Origin: Bacteroidota bacterium
GTDB taxonomy: Bacteria; Bacteroidota; Bacteroidia; Chitinophagales; Chitinophagaceae
NCBI GenBank assembly: GCA_026391455.1
Contig: JAPLEH010000055.1
Span: 1 to 64,000 of the forward strand
Direction of reading: 5' to 3'
DNA length: 64,000 bases
Below, piece by piece: positions 7,637 through 16,768 of the stretch. Made by a program: the position numbers and the translations under genes. Position 1 is the first letter of the stretch, and every line of letters begins with the position of its first letter. Under the pieces are notes generated by a model. The model saw only the letters and a program-made list of their open reading frames with translations. It made no database searches and had not been told where the DNA came from.

Positions 7637-10216
7637 TCAGGCAGAATTCCTTCCTGCATTGATGATGCCGAACGAGCAACGCATGGCCAGTTTCTCATAC
7701 GTCTCCTTCACCGGAGCCTGTACCAATTGTTCATCCAGTTCGCGGATTCGGGTGAGCGCGTATTGTTGGATCGTTACCAGCGGCAATACGATCCGTTCGC
7801 GCATCTGAATAGATAATTGCTCCACCGGGTAATCGGCCATGAGCATCGTTTGCCCGGTTATCTTAAATAAATACTGCTTCGTGAGTTCGTATTCATCATG
7901 GATCATTCGCCAAAGCTCTCCGAAATGTTTATGATCGGATAAAAATGCGGTGAGTGGGAAAAACGATTTCATCATCGCCATTTCACAATTATCGAGCAGG
8001 GTACGGAAGAATAAAGATTGGTGATACAGTTTTTGTAATTGCAGCAATTTTCCGTCTTTTTCCATTTGCTGAAGAGCGGCACCCACTCCGTAATATCCTG
8101 TTACATTTTGCTTGAGCTGGCTCCAGGAACCGGCAAAAGGTATGGCCCGAAGATCCTTCAGCGAAAGGCCGGAAGCCGCTCCCCTTTTTGCAGGCCGGCT
8201 ACCGATATTCGTTTCACTATAAAACCGGAGCGGACTTACCTGCAACAGATAATCGGCGAGATAAGGATGGTTCTTCAGTTTGTTATAATGGATGAGACTG
8301 ATACCTGCCAGTTCGCCCAACAACTCTTCTTCCTTTTCGCTGAGTGTGATATCGCGGTTCGTAAAGAGATCGTTTGAGATACCGGCATGCAGCAACTGTT
8401 CGATATTGAATTGTGCCGCATCCATGGTACCGAAGTTGGAGCTGACGGTCTGCCCCTGTATGGTTAGTTGTATTTCTTTATTGGAAATATTATGCCCCAT
8501 GGATGCATAAAATTTATGTGTTTTGCCACCACCCCGGGAAGGGGGACCACCCCTGCCGTCGAAGAACACCACATCGATCCCGTGTTGCCGCGATACGGCG
8601 GTTAGTTCTTCCTTGGCTTTGTAAATGCTCCAGTTGGCCATCAGGTAACCGCCATCTTTGGTACCATCGGAGAAGCCAAGCATGATCGTTTGCCGGTTGC
8701 CCCGACGGCGGAGATGTGATTTGTATACAGGATGTGCATACAGTGTTTGCATGATCGGGCCGGCATGTTGCAGGTCTTCGATCGTTTCAAACAGCGGCAC
8801 GATATCCATATTCATATCCTCAGGAGACCAACCTCCGAGCAGCAGCAGTCCATATACTTCCATTGCATTGAGGGCGCTGTTGCATTGACTGATGATATAA
8901 CGATTACATCCTTCCGACCCGTTATAAGTTTGAATGGTGCGGATAGCGGCGATGGTTTCAAGGGTATCGAGATGCACAGGGTCTTCCAACTGTACAGTGT
9001 TTGCCTTTCCATTGATGTTGCAAAGCATATCTATCTTTTCCGCTTCAGTTGCTGTGGCATAACCGGGAAGAATATCGGGTGCTGTTACTGCGATCTTGTC
9101 GATCAGTTGTGTATGCACTTTACTTTCCTGCCGAATGTCGAGTGAAGCAAAGTGAAGGCCGAACAATTCGATCTTATTCATGAGGTTGCTGACCATATGC
9201 AGAAACAACCTGTTGTGCTGGTGAATGAGTATTTGTTTGATGGCTTCCAGGGTTTGCAGTATCTCTTCTTTAGTAAGCGAAGTCTTATAGCCCGGAATAA
9301 AAATATTGTTGTACAGTTTGGCTTCGAGTTCCTGCAACAATACATCTACTCCCTCGAATGTAAGCCGGCGACGGAGTTTACGTACATCGAGATAATAGCA
9401 TTTAATGATACTGCCACGTAATGCATCGGCTACTTTGAGCGTCACGTCACAGGTCACAAAGGGATTGCCATCGCGATCTCCGCCCGGCCAGAAGCCCATC
9501 CGGATGACAGGATTATCCTTACAAACCGTATCGGGAAACTGGTTCTTGAGCGTGGAAATGATTCTTCCTGCTGCGCCGTAAAATACATTTTCCATATACC
9601 ATACGAGGCTGATGGCTTCATCGTAGGGTGTTGGTTTTTTCTTTTTGAAGAAAGGCGTTTTACCCAATTGCTGCAGGTAGGTATTAATCAGGTTGGTGTT
9701 ATTGTCCACCAGGGCTTTGGCCATATCATTGATGATGCCCAATACTGAGCCGGGATAAAATTGGGTGGGGTGTGCTGTCAACACGAGCCGGATCCCGAAA
9801 TCTTTGAGTTTGGTGGCCAGTTCTTCTTCTTTATTACTTTGGATAATCTCCGATTCGAGGTGTTTAAGTGTACCCGGGCCATTGAGATCATTTACATTTT
9901 TGAATGCGGCATCTTCGAGCGCATCGAACAATACCACCTGTCGTTCGATATATTGCACGAACCGGAACAATAGATCGTTTTGCTCTTCGGTTTTGGAATA
10001 AGTGGTGTGCCGGTTAAAAAAATCCTCGATAATTTCGACAGGGCTTTGTTTCTTCTTATACCCTTCTTCACAATTATTGGATAAGAGCGAAAGCAGGATA
10101 CCTGTTTTCTCAATACGATGAAAGGGAAGGGAAGTAAACAGGCTGTTGTACAACTGAAAGCGGAGCCCCACTTCATTGCGGAATTGCTGCAAAGCCCTGT
10201 TGGAGGAATGATCCAT
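7637..10216 (-). CDS. ppc: phosphoenolpyruvate carboxylase
   Basis: The enzyme carboxylates PEP to oxaloacetate to replenish the TCA cycle. From the ATG at 10216 it has about 859 aa. A frame extension to 10351 has no family similarity and runs into the rplQ terminator. Visible motifs are VLTAHPTQ (catalytic His), GGDRDGNPFVT, MLGFSDGTKDGGYL and FFDGRGGPPSRGGG, the catalytic Arg-Gly loop. The C-terminal SFGIINAGRNSA is a slight variant of the usual TxNGIAxGxRNTG ending. It is a single gene with its own leader. Confidence 0.95.
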   Translation of the reverse strand: MDHSSNRALQQFRNEVGLRFQLYNSLFTSLPFHRIEKTGILLSLLSNNCEEGYKKKQSPVEIIEDFFNRHTTYSKTEEQNDLLFRFVQYIERQVVLFDALEDAAFKNVNDLNGPGTLKHLESEIIQSNKEEELATKLKDFGIRLVLTAHPTQFYPGSVLGIINDMAKALVDNNTNLINTYLQQLGKTPFFKKKKPTPYDEAISLVWYMENVFYGAAGRIISTLKNQFPDTVCKDNPVIRMGFWPGGDRDGNPFVTCDVTLKVADALRGSIIKCYYLDVRKLRRRLTFEGVDVLLQELEAKLYNNIFIPGYKTSLTKEEILQTLEAIKQILIHQHNRLFLHMVSNLMNKIELFGLHFASLDIRQESKVHTQLIDKIAVTAPDILPGYATATEAEKIDMLCNINGKANTVQLEDPVHLDTLETIAAIRTIQTYNGSEGCNRYIISQCNSALNAMEVYGLLLLGGWSPEDMNMDIVPLFETIEDLQHAGPIMQTLYAHPVYKSHLRRRGNRQTIMLGFSDGTKDGGYLMANWSIYKAKEELTAVSRQHGIDVVFFDGRGGPPSRGGGKTHKFYASMGHNISNKEIQLTIQGQTVSSNFGTMDAAQFNIEQLLHAGISNDLFTNRDITLSEKEEELLGELAGISLIHYNKLKNHPYLADYLLQVSPLRFYSETNIGSRPAKRGAASGLSLKDLRAIPFAGSWSQLKQNVTGYYGVGAALQQMEKDGKLLQLQKLYHQSLFFRTLLDNCEMAMMKSFFPLTAFLSDHKHFGELWRMIHDEYELTKQYLFKITGQTMLMADYPVEQLSIQMRERIVLPLVTIQQYALTRIRELDEQLVQAPVKETYEKLAMRCSFGIINAGRNSA

Positions 10217-10349
10217 GGGAATGGTTTTGAATGTTAACAGAAAATACAGCAAGCAGCGTTGGTGAAAATACTTCATTTCGGGCAAATGAAGTTTGCCGGC
10301 AGGCAAAAATTGTGTTTGGCAAATATCCCCGGATGTTGAAGTTATATGC

Positions 10350-10381
10350 AAAAAAAAGACCCTGCGGGAGGCAGGGTCTTT
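10350..10381 (-). terminator. rho-independent terminator after rplQ
   Basis: The stem is AAAGACCCTGC (10355-10365) with GCAGGGTCTTT (10371-10381) around a 5-nt loop. On the minus strand it is followed by a run of T (bases 10357-10351). It closes the infA-rplQ operon. Confidence 0.9.
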
Positions 10382-10401
10382 GTAAACTATTTGAATAATA
10401 A

Positions 10402-10893
10402 TTATTCGGCTGTTTTTTCTTCTGCAGAAGCATCAGCAGCGGTATCACTAGCTTTAGCGGCTTTTTTAGCACCAGCAGAACGGCGTGTTCTTTTAGCGGC
10501 TGTTTTAGCTTCGCCAGTACCTTTACCATAGATCTCGTTGAAGTCAACAAGTTCGATCATGGCAATCTCAGCATTGTCCCCGAGACGGGCGGCAAGCTTG
10601 ATGATTCGGGTATATCCACCGGGACGACCGGCTACTTTCTCTGCTACGGCACCGAAGAGTTCCTTTACGGCCTCTTTATCCTGGAGATAGCTGAATACCA
10701 CCCTGCGCTGGTGCGTGGTGTTATCTTTACCTTTTGTGATCAGGGGTTCCACATATACACGCAGTGCTTTTGCTTTTGCGGTAGTGGTTACGATACGTTT
10801 GTGAGCGATGAGCTGGCAGGCCAGGTTGCTTAATAAAGCATCTCTGTGTGCTTTCTTTCTACCAAGATTTTTTACTTTGTCTCCGTGACGCAT
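10402..10893 (-). CDS. rplQ: 50S ribosomal protein L17
   Basis: The L17 core ([24 protein letters not shown] through IELVDFN, residues 1-120) is intact. It is followed by a roughly 40-residue Ala/Lys/Thr-rich tail common in Bacteroidota L17, giving 163 aa. The protein binds 23S rRNA near the exit tunnel. It is the last gene of the alpha-operon-like cluster, 214 bases after rpoA, and is followed by a strong terminator. Confidence 0.97.
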   Translation of the reverse strand: MRHGDKVKNLGRKKAHRDALLSNLACQLIAHKRIVTTTAKAKALRVYVEPLITKGKDNTTHQRRVVFSYLQDKEAVKELFGAVAEKVAGRPGGYTRIIKLAARLGDNAEIAMIELVDFNEIYGKGTGEAKTAAKRTRRSAGAKKAAKASDTAADASAEEKTAE

Positions 10894-11107
10894 GACTGTT
10901 TAATTTAAAAATATGGAAATGTGGGAATGTGGTAATGGGCCGGAGCTCATCTGTACCACACTGTACATTTTCAAATTTTGGTTATAAAAATTCGGCTATA
11001 CCGTGTCAGGAATTATAGCCTACTTATCTAAAAAGAGCTGTTGATAATGCTGAATGTTCTAAAGATGCTGTTCTATTTACGAATCAGTTCTTCTGCAATT
11101 CACCAGA

Positions 11108-12109
11108 TCAGAATTCGCTGGGGTCGATTCCCAGCTTGATGAGGTCCATACCAAAATGGAGGCCCCTTTCTGTAAGCACCTGCTCAATTTCAGCCAGTGA
11201 TTTCTGACCGAAGTTGCGGAATTTCATCAGGTCTTCCTGTTCGTACTGTACCAGTTCACTCAGTGAGTTGATCTTGGCAGCTTTCAGACAGTTGAAAGCA
11301 CGTACAGACAGATCGAGATCTTCGAGCGGGGTCTTCAGTACTTTACGCAATTGTAAAGTCTGTTCGTCCACCATATCTTCTTTCTTTTCTTCTTTATTAT
11401 CGAAAGTGATATTCTCGTCGGTGATGATCATCAGGTGCTGGATCAGAATACGGGAAGCTTGTTTAACGGCTTCTTCCGGGTGAATGGTACCATCGGTAGA
11501 CACTTCCATGATCAGCTTTTCGAAGTCAGTACGCTGTTCCACACGGGTGTTCTCGATCGTGTATTTCACATTCTTGATCGGGGTATAGATGGCATCAATG
11601 GGAATATAGCCCAGAGGTGCATCTTTTGGCTTGTTGTCTTCTGCGGGAACGTAACCGCGGCCTTTGCCGATGGTCAGTTCGATATCCATACGGGCAGACG
11701 AATCCAGGGTGCAGATCAGCAGATCGGGGTTCATGATCTGGAAGGTATGGGTACCTTCTCCGATCATACCGGCTGTGAATTCTGTCCTGTTGCGGATTGA
11801 AAGAATGATTTTCTCATTGCTTACTTCGTGATCCGCTATCTTTTTGAACCGAACCTGTTTGAGGTTCAGGAAAATTTCTACCACATCTTCACTGATGCCT
11901 TTCATCGTGGCGAACTCATGATCCACCCCTTCGATTTTCACACCAATGATTGCATAGCCTTCCAGTGAGTTCAGCAATACACGGCGGAGTGCATTACCGA
12001 TGGTTACGCCGTAACCGGGTTCCAAAGGACGAAACTCAAACTGAGCTTCAAAATCAGTTGCTTTTTGCAGAATGATTTTATCGGGTTTCTGGAAATTTAA
12101 AATGGCCAT
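11108..12109 (-). CDS. rpoA: DNA-directed RNA polymerase alpha subunit
   Basis: The 333-aa protein has an N-terminal assembly domain (GYGVTIGNALRRVLLNSLEGYAI near residues 33-53) and a C-terminal helix-hairpin-helix domain (LDLSVRAFNCLKAAKINSL near 265-283), joined by an acidic Lys/Glu linker. It dimerises to nucleate RNA polymerase assembly and contacts upstream DNA and regulators. It lies between rpsD and rplQ, the usual order. The 10894-11107 spacer before rplQ holds no gene. Confidence 0.97.
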   Translation of the reverse strand: MAILNFQKPDKIILQKATDFEAQFEFRPLEPGYGVTIGNALRRVLLNSLEGYAIIGVKIEGVDHEFATMKGISEDVVEIFLNLKQVRFKKIADHEVSNEKIILSIRNRTEFTAGMIGEGTHTFQIMNPDLLICTLDSSARMDIELTIGKGRGYVPAEDNKPKDAPLGYIPIDAIYTPIKNVKYTIENTRVEQRTDFEKLIMEVSTDGTIHPEEAVKQASRILIQHLMIITDENITFDNKEEKKEDMVDEQTLQLRKVLKTPLEDLDLSVRAFNCLKAAKINSLSELVQYEQEDLMKFRNFGQKSLAEIEQVLTERGLHFGMDLIKLGIDPSEF

Positions 12110-12236
12110 ATTTGAATTTTAGATTTACGATTTTAGAATTTTGATTTCGCAACAGCCCATCCAAATCGAGTTAATCAGTGAATGTAAAGTCGCCAGAGAT
12201 TACCATTGACAATTGACCATTCACCATTCACTCAGA

Positions 12237-12842
12237 TTATTTTGAGTACAATTCCACGATCAGTTGCTCCTTGATATTCTCAGGAACACTTTCCCTTTCG
12301 GGATACGTGATGAACGTACCTTTCATTTCCGTTTCATTCCAATCGAGCCAACTGAATTTAGGGTTCTTGGCACGAACGTGAGTGGTAATGGAAGTTCTTT
12401 CTTTACTACCTTCTTTGATAGTGATTACATCGCCGGCTTTGAGTTGGAAAGAAGGGATATTCACCACTTCTCCGTTCACCTCAATATGTTTGTGGCTTAC
12501 GAGCTGGCGGGCAGCAGGACGGCTGGGAGCGATACCCATACGAAACACGGTGTTATCCAGGCGTGCTTCACAGAGTTTAATCAGGTTTTCACCTGTTACA
12601 CCTCTGCGGCGGGCTGCTTCTTCAAATGTTTTGCGGAATTGTTTTTCTAAAATACCGTAAGTGTACTTCGCTTTTTGTTTTTCACGAAGCTGCAGGGCGT
12701 ATTCACCAAGCGTTTTACGCTTGCGTTTTTCACCGTGCATACCGGGAGGGTTACTTGTTTTACCCAACCATTTGCCATTACCTAAAATGGGCTCACCGAA
12801 AATACGGGAGATCTTGGTCTTTGGACCAGTGTACCTTGCCAT
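12237..12842 (-). CDS. rpsD: 30S ribosomal protein S4
   Basis: The 201-aa protein starts [20 protein letters not shown] and has the S4 RNA-binding fold with [30 protein letters not shown] (residues near 90-120). It is a primary 16S rRNA binder. In other bacteria it is the translational repressor of the alpha operon, so the structured spacers around this cluster are of interest. It lies 127 bases upstream of rpoA. Confidence 0.97.
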   Translation of the reverse strand: MARYTGPKTKISRIFGEPILGNGKWLGKTSNPPGMHGEKRKRKTLGEYALQLREKQKAKYTYGILEKQFRKTFEEAARRRGVTGENLIKLCEARLDNTVFRMGIAPSRPAARQLVSHKHIEVNGEVVNIPSFQLKAGDVITIKEGSKERTSITTHVRAKNPKFSWLDWNETEMKGTFITYPERESVPENIKEQLIVELYSK

Positions 12843-12951
12843 AGTTTTTATTCATTTTACGCTTTTTTGTACCGGTGCGCTGATCAGTAAAAGCGTTAAA
12901 AAATCAATCAGGCACCCTTTAAAAAAATGAAAGCTTTTGGCTTATTATGTC

Positions 12952-13078
12952 TTACATACGATGTACGTTGTGCGATGTACGATGTACGTTGTACGATGTA
13001 TGATGTATGATGTGCGATTTAAGATGTACGATGTATGTTATCCGGGATAGCGTACATCGTACACCTAAAATCGTACAT
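12952..13078. repeat. GATGTACG-type repeat tract between rpsK and rpsD
   Basis: About ten imperfect units (GATGTACGTT, GATGTACGAT, GATGTATGAT and similar) fill the spacer. At the right end, TGTACGATGTATG (13025-13037) pairs with CGTACATCGTACA (13051-13063), and the loop itself holds TATCC/GGATA, giving a long hairpin. There are no spacers or conserved repeat lengths, so it is not a CRISPR array. A repeat tract inside a ribosomal protein operon is unusual. Confidence 0.75.
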
Positions 13079-13080
13079 TA

Positions 13081-13494
13081 TTAAACTCTTCTTTTCTTGG
13101 GAGGACGGCAGCCGTTGTGGGGCATGGGTGTTACGTCCTTGATCATCACGACTTCAATACCGCTCTGAGAAAGGGAACGGATTGCACTTTCGCGGCCTGC
13201 TCCGGGTCCTTTCACGTATACATCTACTCTTTTCAGACCAGCATCGAGTGCAGTTTTAGCAGCATCGCTGGCAGCCATTTGTGCGGCATAAGGAGTGTTC
13301 TTTTTAGAACCCTTGAATCCCATTTTACCGGCACTGCTCCAGGAAATGATCTGACCAGTTTTGTTGGTAAGGCTGATGATAATGTTGTTGAAAGTGGCAG
13401 AGATATGTGCATCTCCGTATGAATCTACTTTTACCACTCTTTTACGGGCAGCGGCTTTTGCGCTTACTGCCTGTTGCTGTTGTGCTTTTGCCAT
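13081..13494 (-). CDS. rpsK: 30S ribosomal protein S11
   Basis: The 137-aa protein has a short Gln/Ala/Lys-rich N-terminal extension, then the S11 fold: [40 protein letters not shown], and the C-terminal [16 protein letters not shown]. It forms part of the 30S platform. It lies 176 bases after rpsM, a longer gap than usual in this operon, and that gap holds a strong hairpin (13633-13660). Confidence 0.97.
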   Translation of the reverse strand: MAKAQQQQAVSAKAAARKRVVKVDSYGDAHISATFNNIIISLTNKTGQIISWSSAGKMGFKGSKKNTPYAAQMAASDAAKTALDAGLKRVDVYVKGPGAGRESAIRSLSQSGIEVVMIKDVTPMPHNGCRPPKKRRV

Positions 13495-13632
13495 AATGTT
13501 TGTACCGAGGTAATCTGTTCTTGTTTAAAATTATTTTCCGGAATGTATCCGTAAAACCTGAACCAACCCTGCTTCTGCACCTTGAGATCCGGAATCAGTT
13601 CAGTGATGAAATGGTGCATATCATAAAGCAAC

Positions 13633-13660
13633 TGGCAGTACTGCAAGATGCAGACTGCCA
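13633..13660 (-). promoter_or_regulatory. intercistronic hairpin between rpsM and rpsK
   Basis: TGGCAGT (13633-13639) pairs with ACTGCCA (13654-13660). Inside it CTGCA (13641-13645) pairs with TGCAG (13649-13653), leaving an AGA loop and one bulged base. No T-run follows, so an RNA-level control or processing element is more likely than a terminator. Confidence 0.5.
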
Positions 13661-13670
13661 ATTGTATTAC

Positions 13671-14051
13671 TTACTTCTTAGCGGCTTTTTTCTTACCGGC
13701 AACTGTCTTACGCTTACCTTTTCTTGTGCGGCTGTTTGTTTTGGTACGCTGACCACGAACCGGCAGTCCTTTACGGTGACGGAGACCACGGTAGCAGGCG
13801 ATATCCAGCAGACGCTTGATACTCATCTGTACTTCTGAACGAAGCTGGCCTTCCACTTTCATTTCTTCCGTAATGGTGTTACGGATTGCAGTCAGTTCGT
13901 CATCGTTCCACTGATGAACTTTCTTGTCACGATCAATATTGTGTTTGTCAAGAATGTACTTAGCAGTAGAAGGTCCGATACCATATATATAGGTAAGACC
14001 GATTTCTCCTCTTTTATTTTTTGGTAAGTCAACACCGGCAATACGAGCCAT
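13671..14051 (-). CDS. rpsM: 30S ribosomal protein S13
   Basis: The 126-aa protein starts [26 protein letters not shown]. It contains the helix-two-turn-helix region and the C-terminal [25 protein letters not shown] tail that contacts the head of the 30S subunit and tRNAs. It lies directly downstream of rpmJ (39-base gap) in the conserved order. Confidence 0.97.
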   Translation of the reverse strand: MARIAGVDLPKNKRGEIGLTYIYGIGPSTAKYILDKHNIDRDKKVHQWNDDELTAIRNTITEEMKVEGQLRSEVQMSIKRLLDIACYRGLRHRKGLPVRGQRTKTNSRTRKGKRKTVAGKKKAAKK

Positions 14052-14090
14052 ATCTTAATTTTAGATTTTTGAATTTTGATTTCAAATTGA

Positions 14091-14207
14091 TTAACCCTGG
14101 CGCTGCTTGAAGCGGGGGTTCTTTTTGTTGATCACATACAGCTTTCCTTTACGGCGAACGATCTTGCAATCAGCGCTGCGTTTTTTAATGGATGCTCTTA
14201 CTTTCAT
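14091..14207 (-). CDS. rpmJ: 50S ribosomal protein L36
   Basis: This is a 38-aa frame starting [20 protein letters not shown] and ending NPRFKQRQG. It is the zinc-ribbon L36 type, although only one Cys remains (C14). The usual second to fourth zinc ligands are replaced, so it is the Zn-independent form. The gene lies 63 bases after infA and before rpsM, its conserved position. Confidence 0.93.
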   Translation of the reverse strand: MKVRASIKKRSADCKIVRRKGKLYVINKKNPRFKQRQG

Positions 14208-14270
14208 TTTTTTGTTTTTTAAACCAGGTCTTACCTGTTTGATCTTGTAGGCTCAAGGCATGCCTTGATT

Positions 14271-14489
14271 CTACTTATACCTGAAATTGATTCTTCCCCT
14301 TGTCAAATCATATGGCGAGAGCTCCACACCTACTTTATCACCAGGGAGGATGCGGATGTAGTGCATTCGCATTTTTCCCGAGATGGTGGCCAGAATTTCA
14401 TGACCATTTTCAAGTTTTACCCTGAACATTGCATTGGACAGGGCCTCGATAATGGTACCATCCTGTTTAATAAGGGGTTGCTTCGACAT
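14271..14489 (-). CDS. infA: translation initiation factor IF-1
   Basis: The 72-aa protein is a single S1/OB-fold ([58 protein letters not shown]). It occludes the A site during initiation. It is the first gene of the infA-rpmJ-rpsM-rpsK-rpsD-rpoA-rplQ transcript here. A TAnnTTTG box lies 17 bases upstream, and an upstream terminator insulates it from the preceding gene. The usual secY and map genes are not upstream. Confidence 0.97.
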   Translation of the reverse strand: MSKQPLIKQDGTIIEALSNAMFRVKLENGHEILATISGKMRMHYIRILPGDKVGVELSPYDLTRGRINFRYK

Positions 14490-14505
14490 AGATTTTTTGG
14501 GAACG

Positions 14506-14513
14506 CAAAGGTA
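14506..14513 (-). promoter_or_regulatory. -7 box TACCTTTG for the infA-rplQ operon
   Basis: This is an exact TAnnTTTG match on the minus strand, 17 bases from the infA start, and just downstream of the terminator at 14535-14562. No good -33 TTG is visible. The arrangement suggests that the ribosomal block starts here. Confidence 0.45.
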
Positions 14514-14534
14514 AGAGTATCACACCGAAAAAAG

Positions 14535-14562
14535 AAAAAACCCCGCCTGATTTTCGGGGTTT
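14535..14562 (-). terminator. rho-independent terminator after the 131-aa gene
   Basis: AACCCCG (14539-14545) pairs with CGGGGTT (14555-14561). On the minus strand this is followed by TTTTTTCTTTTTT. It lies between the unknown gene at 14612-15007 and infA. Confidence 0.85.
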
Positions 14563-14611
14563 GGGGGAAAATCCTTAAAAAAATATCCGATATTTTCTTA
14601 ACTCATTGATT

Positions 14612-15007
14612 TTAAGGCCTGTCCAGATGCACTTTTGTCATATCCAGGTACAGATTCTGGAGCTCATGTACATGTATGGGGAAGTTAAAATGGCGACGAT
14701 CCTCCCTCCACCACATTTCTACGTTCGAAAAATCGCCTTTGGTGGGTGTCACCAGCCGGAATGAATCCCGTTTATATTTCACACCACCTTCCTGATCTTC
14801 CCGGGAAAATCCGAGTCGGAGCAATTGTGGTTCATCCAGGAGGATAGGGCTCATTTCTTCAGGGCTGAACCAGAATTCCTGCACCCCATTATTGATCAGG
14901 GCCTGGTTTTCTTCCTGGCTCACACTGACCACCGTTCCCTCCCGGGTTACTCCTTCATCGTTGATACTGATAATGTCACCTGATTTTAAATGTCCGATTT
15001 TTAGCAT
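14612..15007 (-). CDS. unrecognised 131-aa soluble protein
   Basis: I do not recognise the product. The N-terminal half (MLKIGHLKSGDIISINDEGV, then EGTVVSVSQEENQALINN) looks like a small beta-barrel of the KOW/Tudor kind. The remainder is mixed alpha/beta and Trp-rich (NVEMWWREDRRHFNFP) and ends in HELQNLYLDMTKVHLDRP. There is no signal peptide or membrane segment. It is monocistronic: a terminator follows it, and a divergent promoter region shared with the lipoprotein gene precedes it. Confidence 0.8.
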   Translation of the reverse strand: MLKIGHLKSGDIISINDEGVTREGTVVSVSQEENQALINNGVQEFWFSPEEMSPILLDEPQLLRLGFSREDQEGGVKYKRDSFRLVTPTKGDFSNVEMWWREDRRHFNFPIHVHELQNLYLDMTKVHLDRP

Positions 15008-15098
15008 AGCAAGTCGTTTTTTTGGTTATCCGAATATAAAAAATCTTTATTACAATTCCGCTACCCGTTTTTGGGAAATTTAGCTACCGGCACCCTCC

Positions 15099-15129
15099 TT
15101 TGACGAATACCCGGAAAATCGTATATTCA
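15099..15129 (+). promoter_or_regulatory. candidate promoter for the small lipoprotein gene
   Basis: A -33 TTTG at 15099-15102 is 19 bases from TATATTCA at 15122-15129, which matches six of the eight positions of TAnnTTTG. The ATG follows 26 bases later. Confidence 0.35.
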
Positions 15130-15155
15130 GTTATTACTTATCAAAACCAACAACC

Positions 15156-15437
15156 ATGAAACGTTTACTTCTACCGGTGATGGCTCTTTTTTTGGGCCTT
15201 GCCCTAATTTCCTGTGGCGGCAAAAAACAATCTGCCTCCTCTATCGCCCAAGAATGGTGTGACCTGAATGGCAAAGCCTATAAGGCGGCCGAAGGGCCTG
15301 AAAAAGAAGCAGCCGAAAAAGCCCGTGATAAATTTGAAAAAGATATGGAAGAAAAGTACAAAGACAACAAAGCCTTTATGGATGAGATCGGCAAGGAGGT
15401 GGAGAAATGTGAAGATGCGTCGGAGGGAAGAAAGTGA
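15156..15437 (+). CDS. small secreted lipoprotein
   Basis: This 93-aa protein has a signal peptide and lipobox (MKRLLLPVMALFLGLALISC, acylated Cys20). A highly charged Lys/Glu/Ala helical body with two further Cys residues follows. The function is not recognised. It is the only plus-strand gene between 5 and 64 kb, monocistronic, with its own terminator at 15507-15542. Confidence 0.8.
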   Translation: MKRLLLPVMALFLGLALISCGGKKQSASSIAQEWCDLNGKAYKAAEGPEKEAAEKARDKFEKDMEEKYKDNKAFMDEIGKEVEKCEDASEGRK

Positions 15438-15506
15438 TCAGCCTGAAGAGTCGGTTACCTGTACATTGACCAGATTCGTTCGATACAGAATTATTTACCC
15501 CATAAT

Positions 15507-15542
15507 AAATGTCCTGCCAATTACTACTGGCAGGACATTTTT
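15507..15542 (+). terminator. terminator after the small lipoprotein gene
   Basis: A 13-bp perfect stem (AAATGTCCTGCCA at 15507-15519 with 15528-15540), an 8-nt loop and TTTTT. It lies between convergent genes and may act in both directions. Confidence 0.9.
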
Positions 15543-15586
15543 AATGTAACTGGTGGTTCCTTTTTTCATACGCGTAATCGGCAGGC

Positions 15587-16705
15587 CTAACTCCGCTTCC
15601 TATAACTCCACACCGCCCAGCCATTTAATCCCACCGCAAAGCCGCACATGATCAGCAGGTGCATTTTGATATCGACCAGTGTACTGCCTTTTAAGATCAC
15701 CATCCGCATCACTTCAATAAAATAAGATACCGGGTTGAAACGGGTGATCCATTTGGCCCATTCCGGCATACTGTCAATAGATGTATACAATCCTCCCAGC
15801 AGAATGAAAATCATCATCAGAAAAAAAGACAACAACATGGCCTGCTGCTGGTTGGCCGAATGGGTGGAAATCAGCAACCCGAGTCCCAATACGGCAAGAA
15901 GGTAAACGGCGGCAAAAATATAGATCGTGATAAAACTGCCTGCGGGTATGATCCCATAGAATAAACGGGAAATTGTAAGACCGATGGTGAGCACCACCAA
16001 CCCGAGTATCCAGAATGGGATGAGCTTGCCCAATACGAAATGATATTTTTTTATGGGCGTTACATTGATCTGTTCTATGGTACCAATCTCTTTCTCCCTT
16101 ACAATATTGATAGCGGAAAGATTGGTGCCTACCATGGTCAGCAGTATCACCAATATACCTGGCACCATGAAATATTTATAATTCATCAGGGGGTTAAACC
16201 AGTTGGAGGAAGTGACCTCGATCTGTGTATCGGGATTAAACCGGGGAAACTGTATCCATTTCATCCGAACCTCCCGGTTGTACTCACCTATGATGCGCTG
16301 CAGGTATGCGCCGCCCAATCCGGCTTTCACTCCATTGATGGCATTGATAGCCATAAATAAAGCGGCTTCATCTTCTTTTACCAGTTGCTGTTCAAAATGA
16401 AGCGGAATCTGCAAAATCAGATCTGCTTTATCCCTTTCCACCTGCTCTAACGACTGCTCCCAGGAACCCGAATAGCTGGTCAATGTAAAGTAACCAGAGG
16501 AGGTGATCTTATTAATCAGTTGACGGGAATATTCGGAATGATCCTGATCCACCACCGCCAGTTTGATATTCTTCATCTCATAATCAGCCGCCCAGGGCAG
16601 AATGAGCAATTGTATCACCGGCATCACGAGTATGATGCGGAGAATAGAGGGATCCCGGAATATCTGCCGGAACTCTTTCTGCAATAAAAATTTTAACGTG
16701 CGCAT
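15587..16705 (-). CDS. ABC-2 type transporter permease (YbhR-like)
   Basis: The 372-aa protein has an N-terminal transmembrane helix (about 22-42), a large extracytoplasmic region (45-175) and five more helices in the C-terminal half. It shows the permease signature NIVREKEIGTIEQINVTPI (residues near 207-225). It pairs with the permease encoded just upstream to form the channel of a two-ATPase exporter of the YbhGFSR type. It is the last gene of the efflux operon. A 63-base gap holding the palindrome at 16736-16751 separates the two permeases. Confidence 0.9.
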   Translation of the reverse strand: MRTLKFLLQKEFRQIFRDPSILRIILVMPVIQLLILPWAADYEMKNIKLAVVDQDHSEYSRQLINKITSSGYFTLTSYSGSWEQSLEQVERDKADLILQIPLHFEQQLVKEDEAALFMAINAINGVKAGLGGAYLQRIIGEYNREVRMKWIQFPRFNPDTQIEVTSSNWFNPLMNYKYFMVPGILVILLTMVGTNLSAINIVREKEIGTIEQINVTPIKKYHFVLGKLIPFWILGLVVLTIGLTISRLFYGIIPAGSFITIYIFAAVYLLAVLGLGLLISTHSANQQQAMLLSFFLMMIFILLGGLYTSIDSMPEWAKWITRFNPVSYFIEVMRMVILKGSTLVDIKMHLLIMCGFAVGLNGWAVWSYRKRS

Positions 16706-16735
16706 ATGTTACTCATTCAACATTCTTAATTCTAG

Positions 16736-16751
16736 CCCGATAGCTATCGGG
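16736..16751. repeat. palindrome CCCGATAGCTATCGGG, second copy
   Basis: This is identical to the core of 4883-4900. It lies in the gap between the two permease genes and may form a hairpin in the polycistronic mRNA. Confidence 0.75.
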
Positions 16752-16768
16752 TCTTCATTCTAAAAGAT

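Noticed and set aside
10217-10351. 45-residue N-terminal extension of PEP carboxylase
   Set aside because: It has no resemblance to the family and runs into the rplQ terminator.
12952-13078. CRISPR-like repeat array
   Set aside because: Units are 8-12 bases, imperfect and without unique spacers; no cas genes are nearby.
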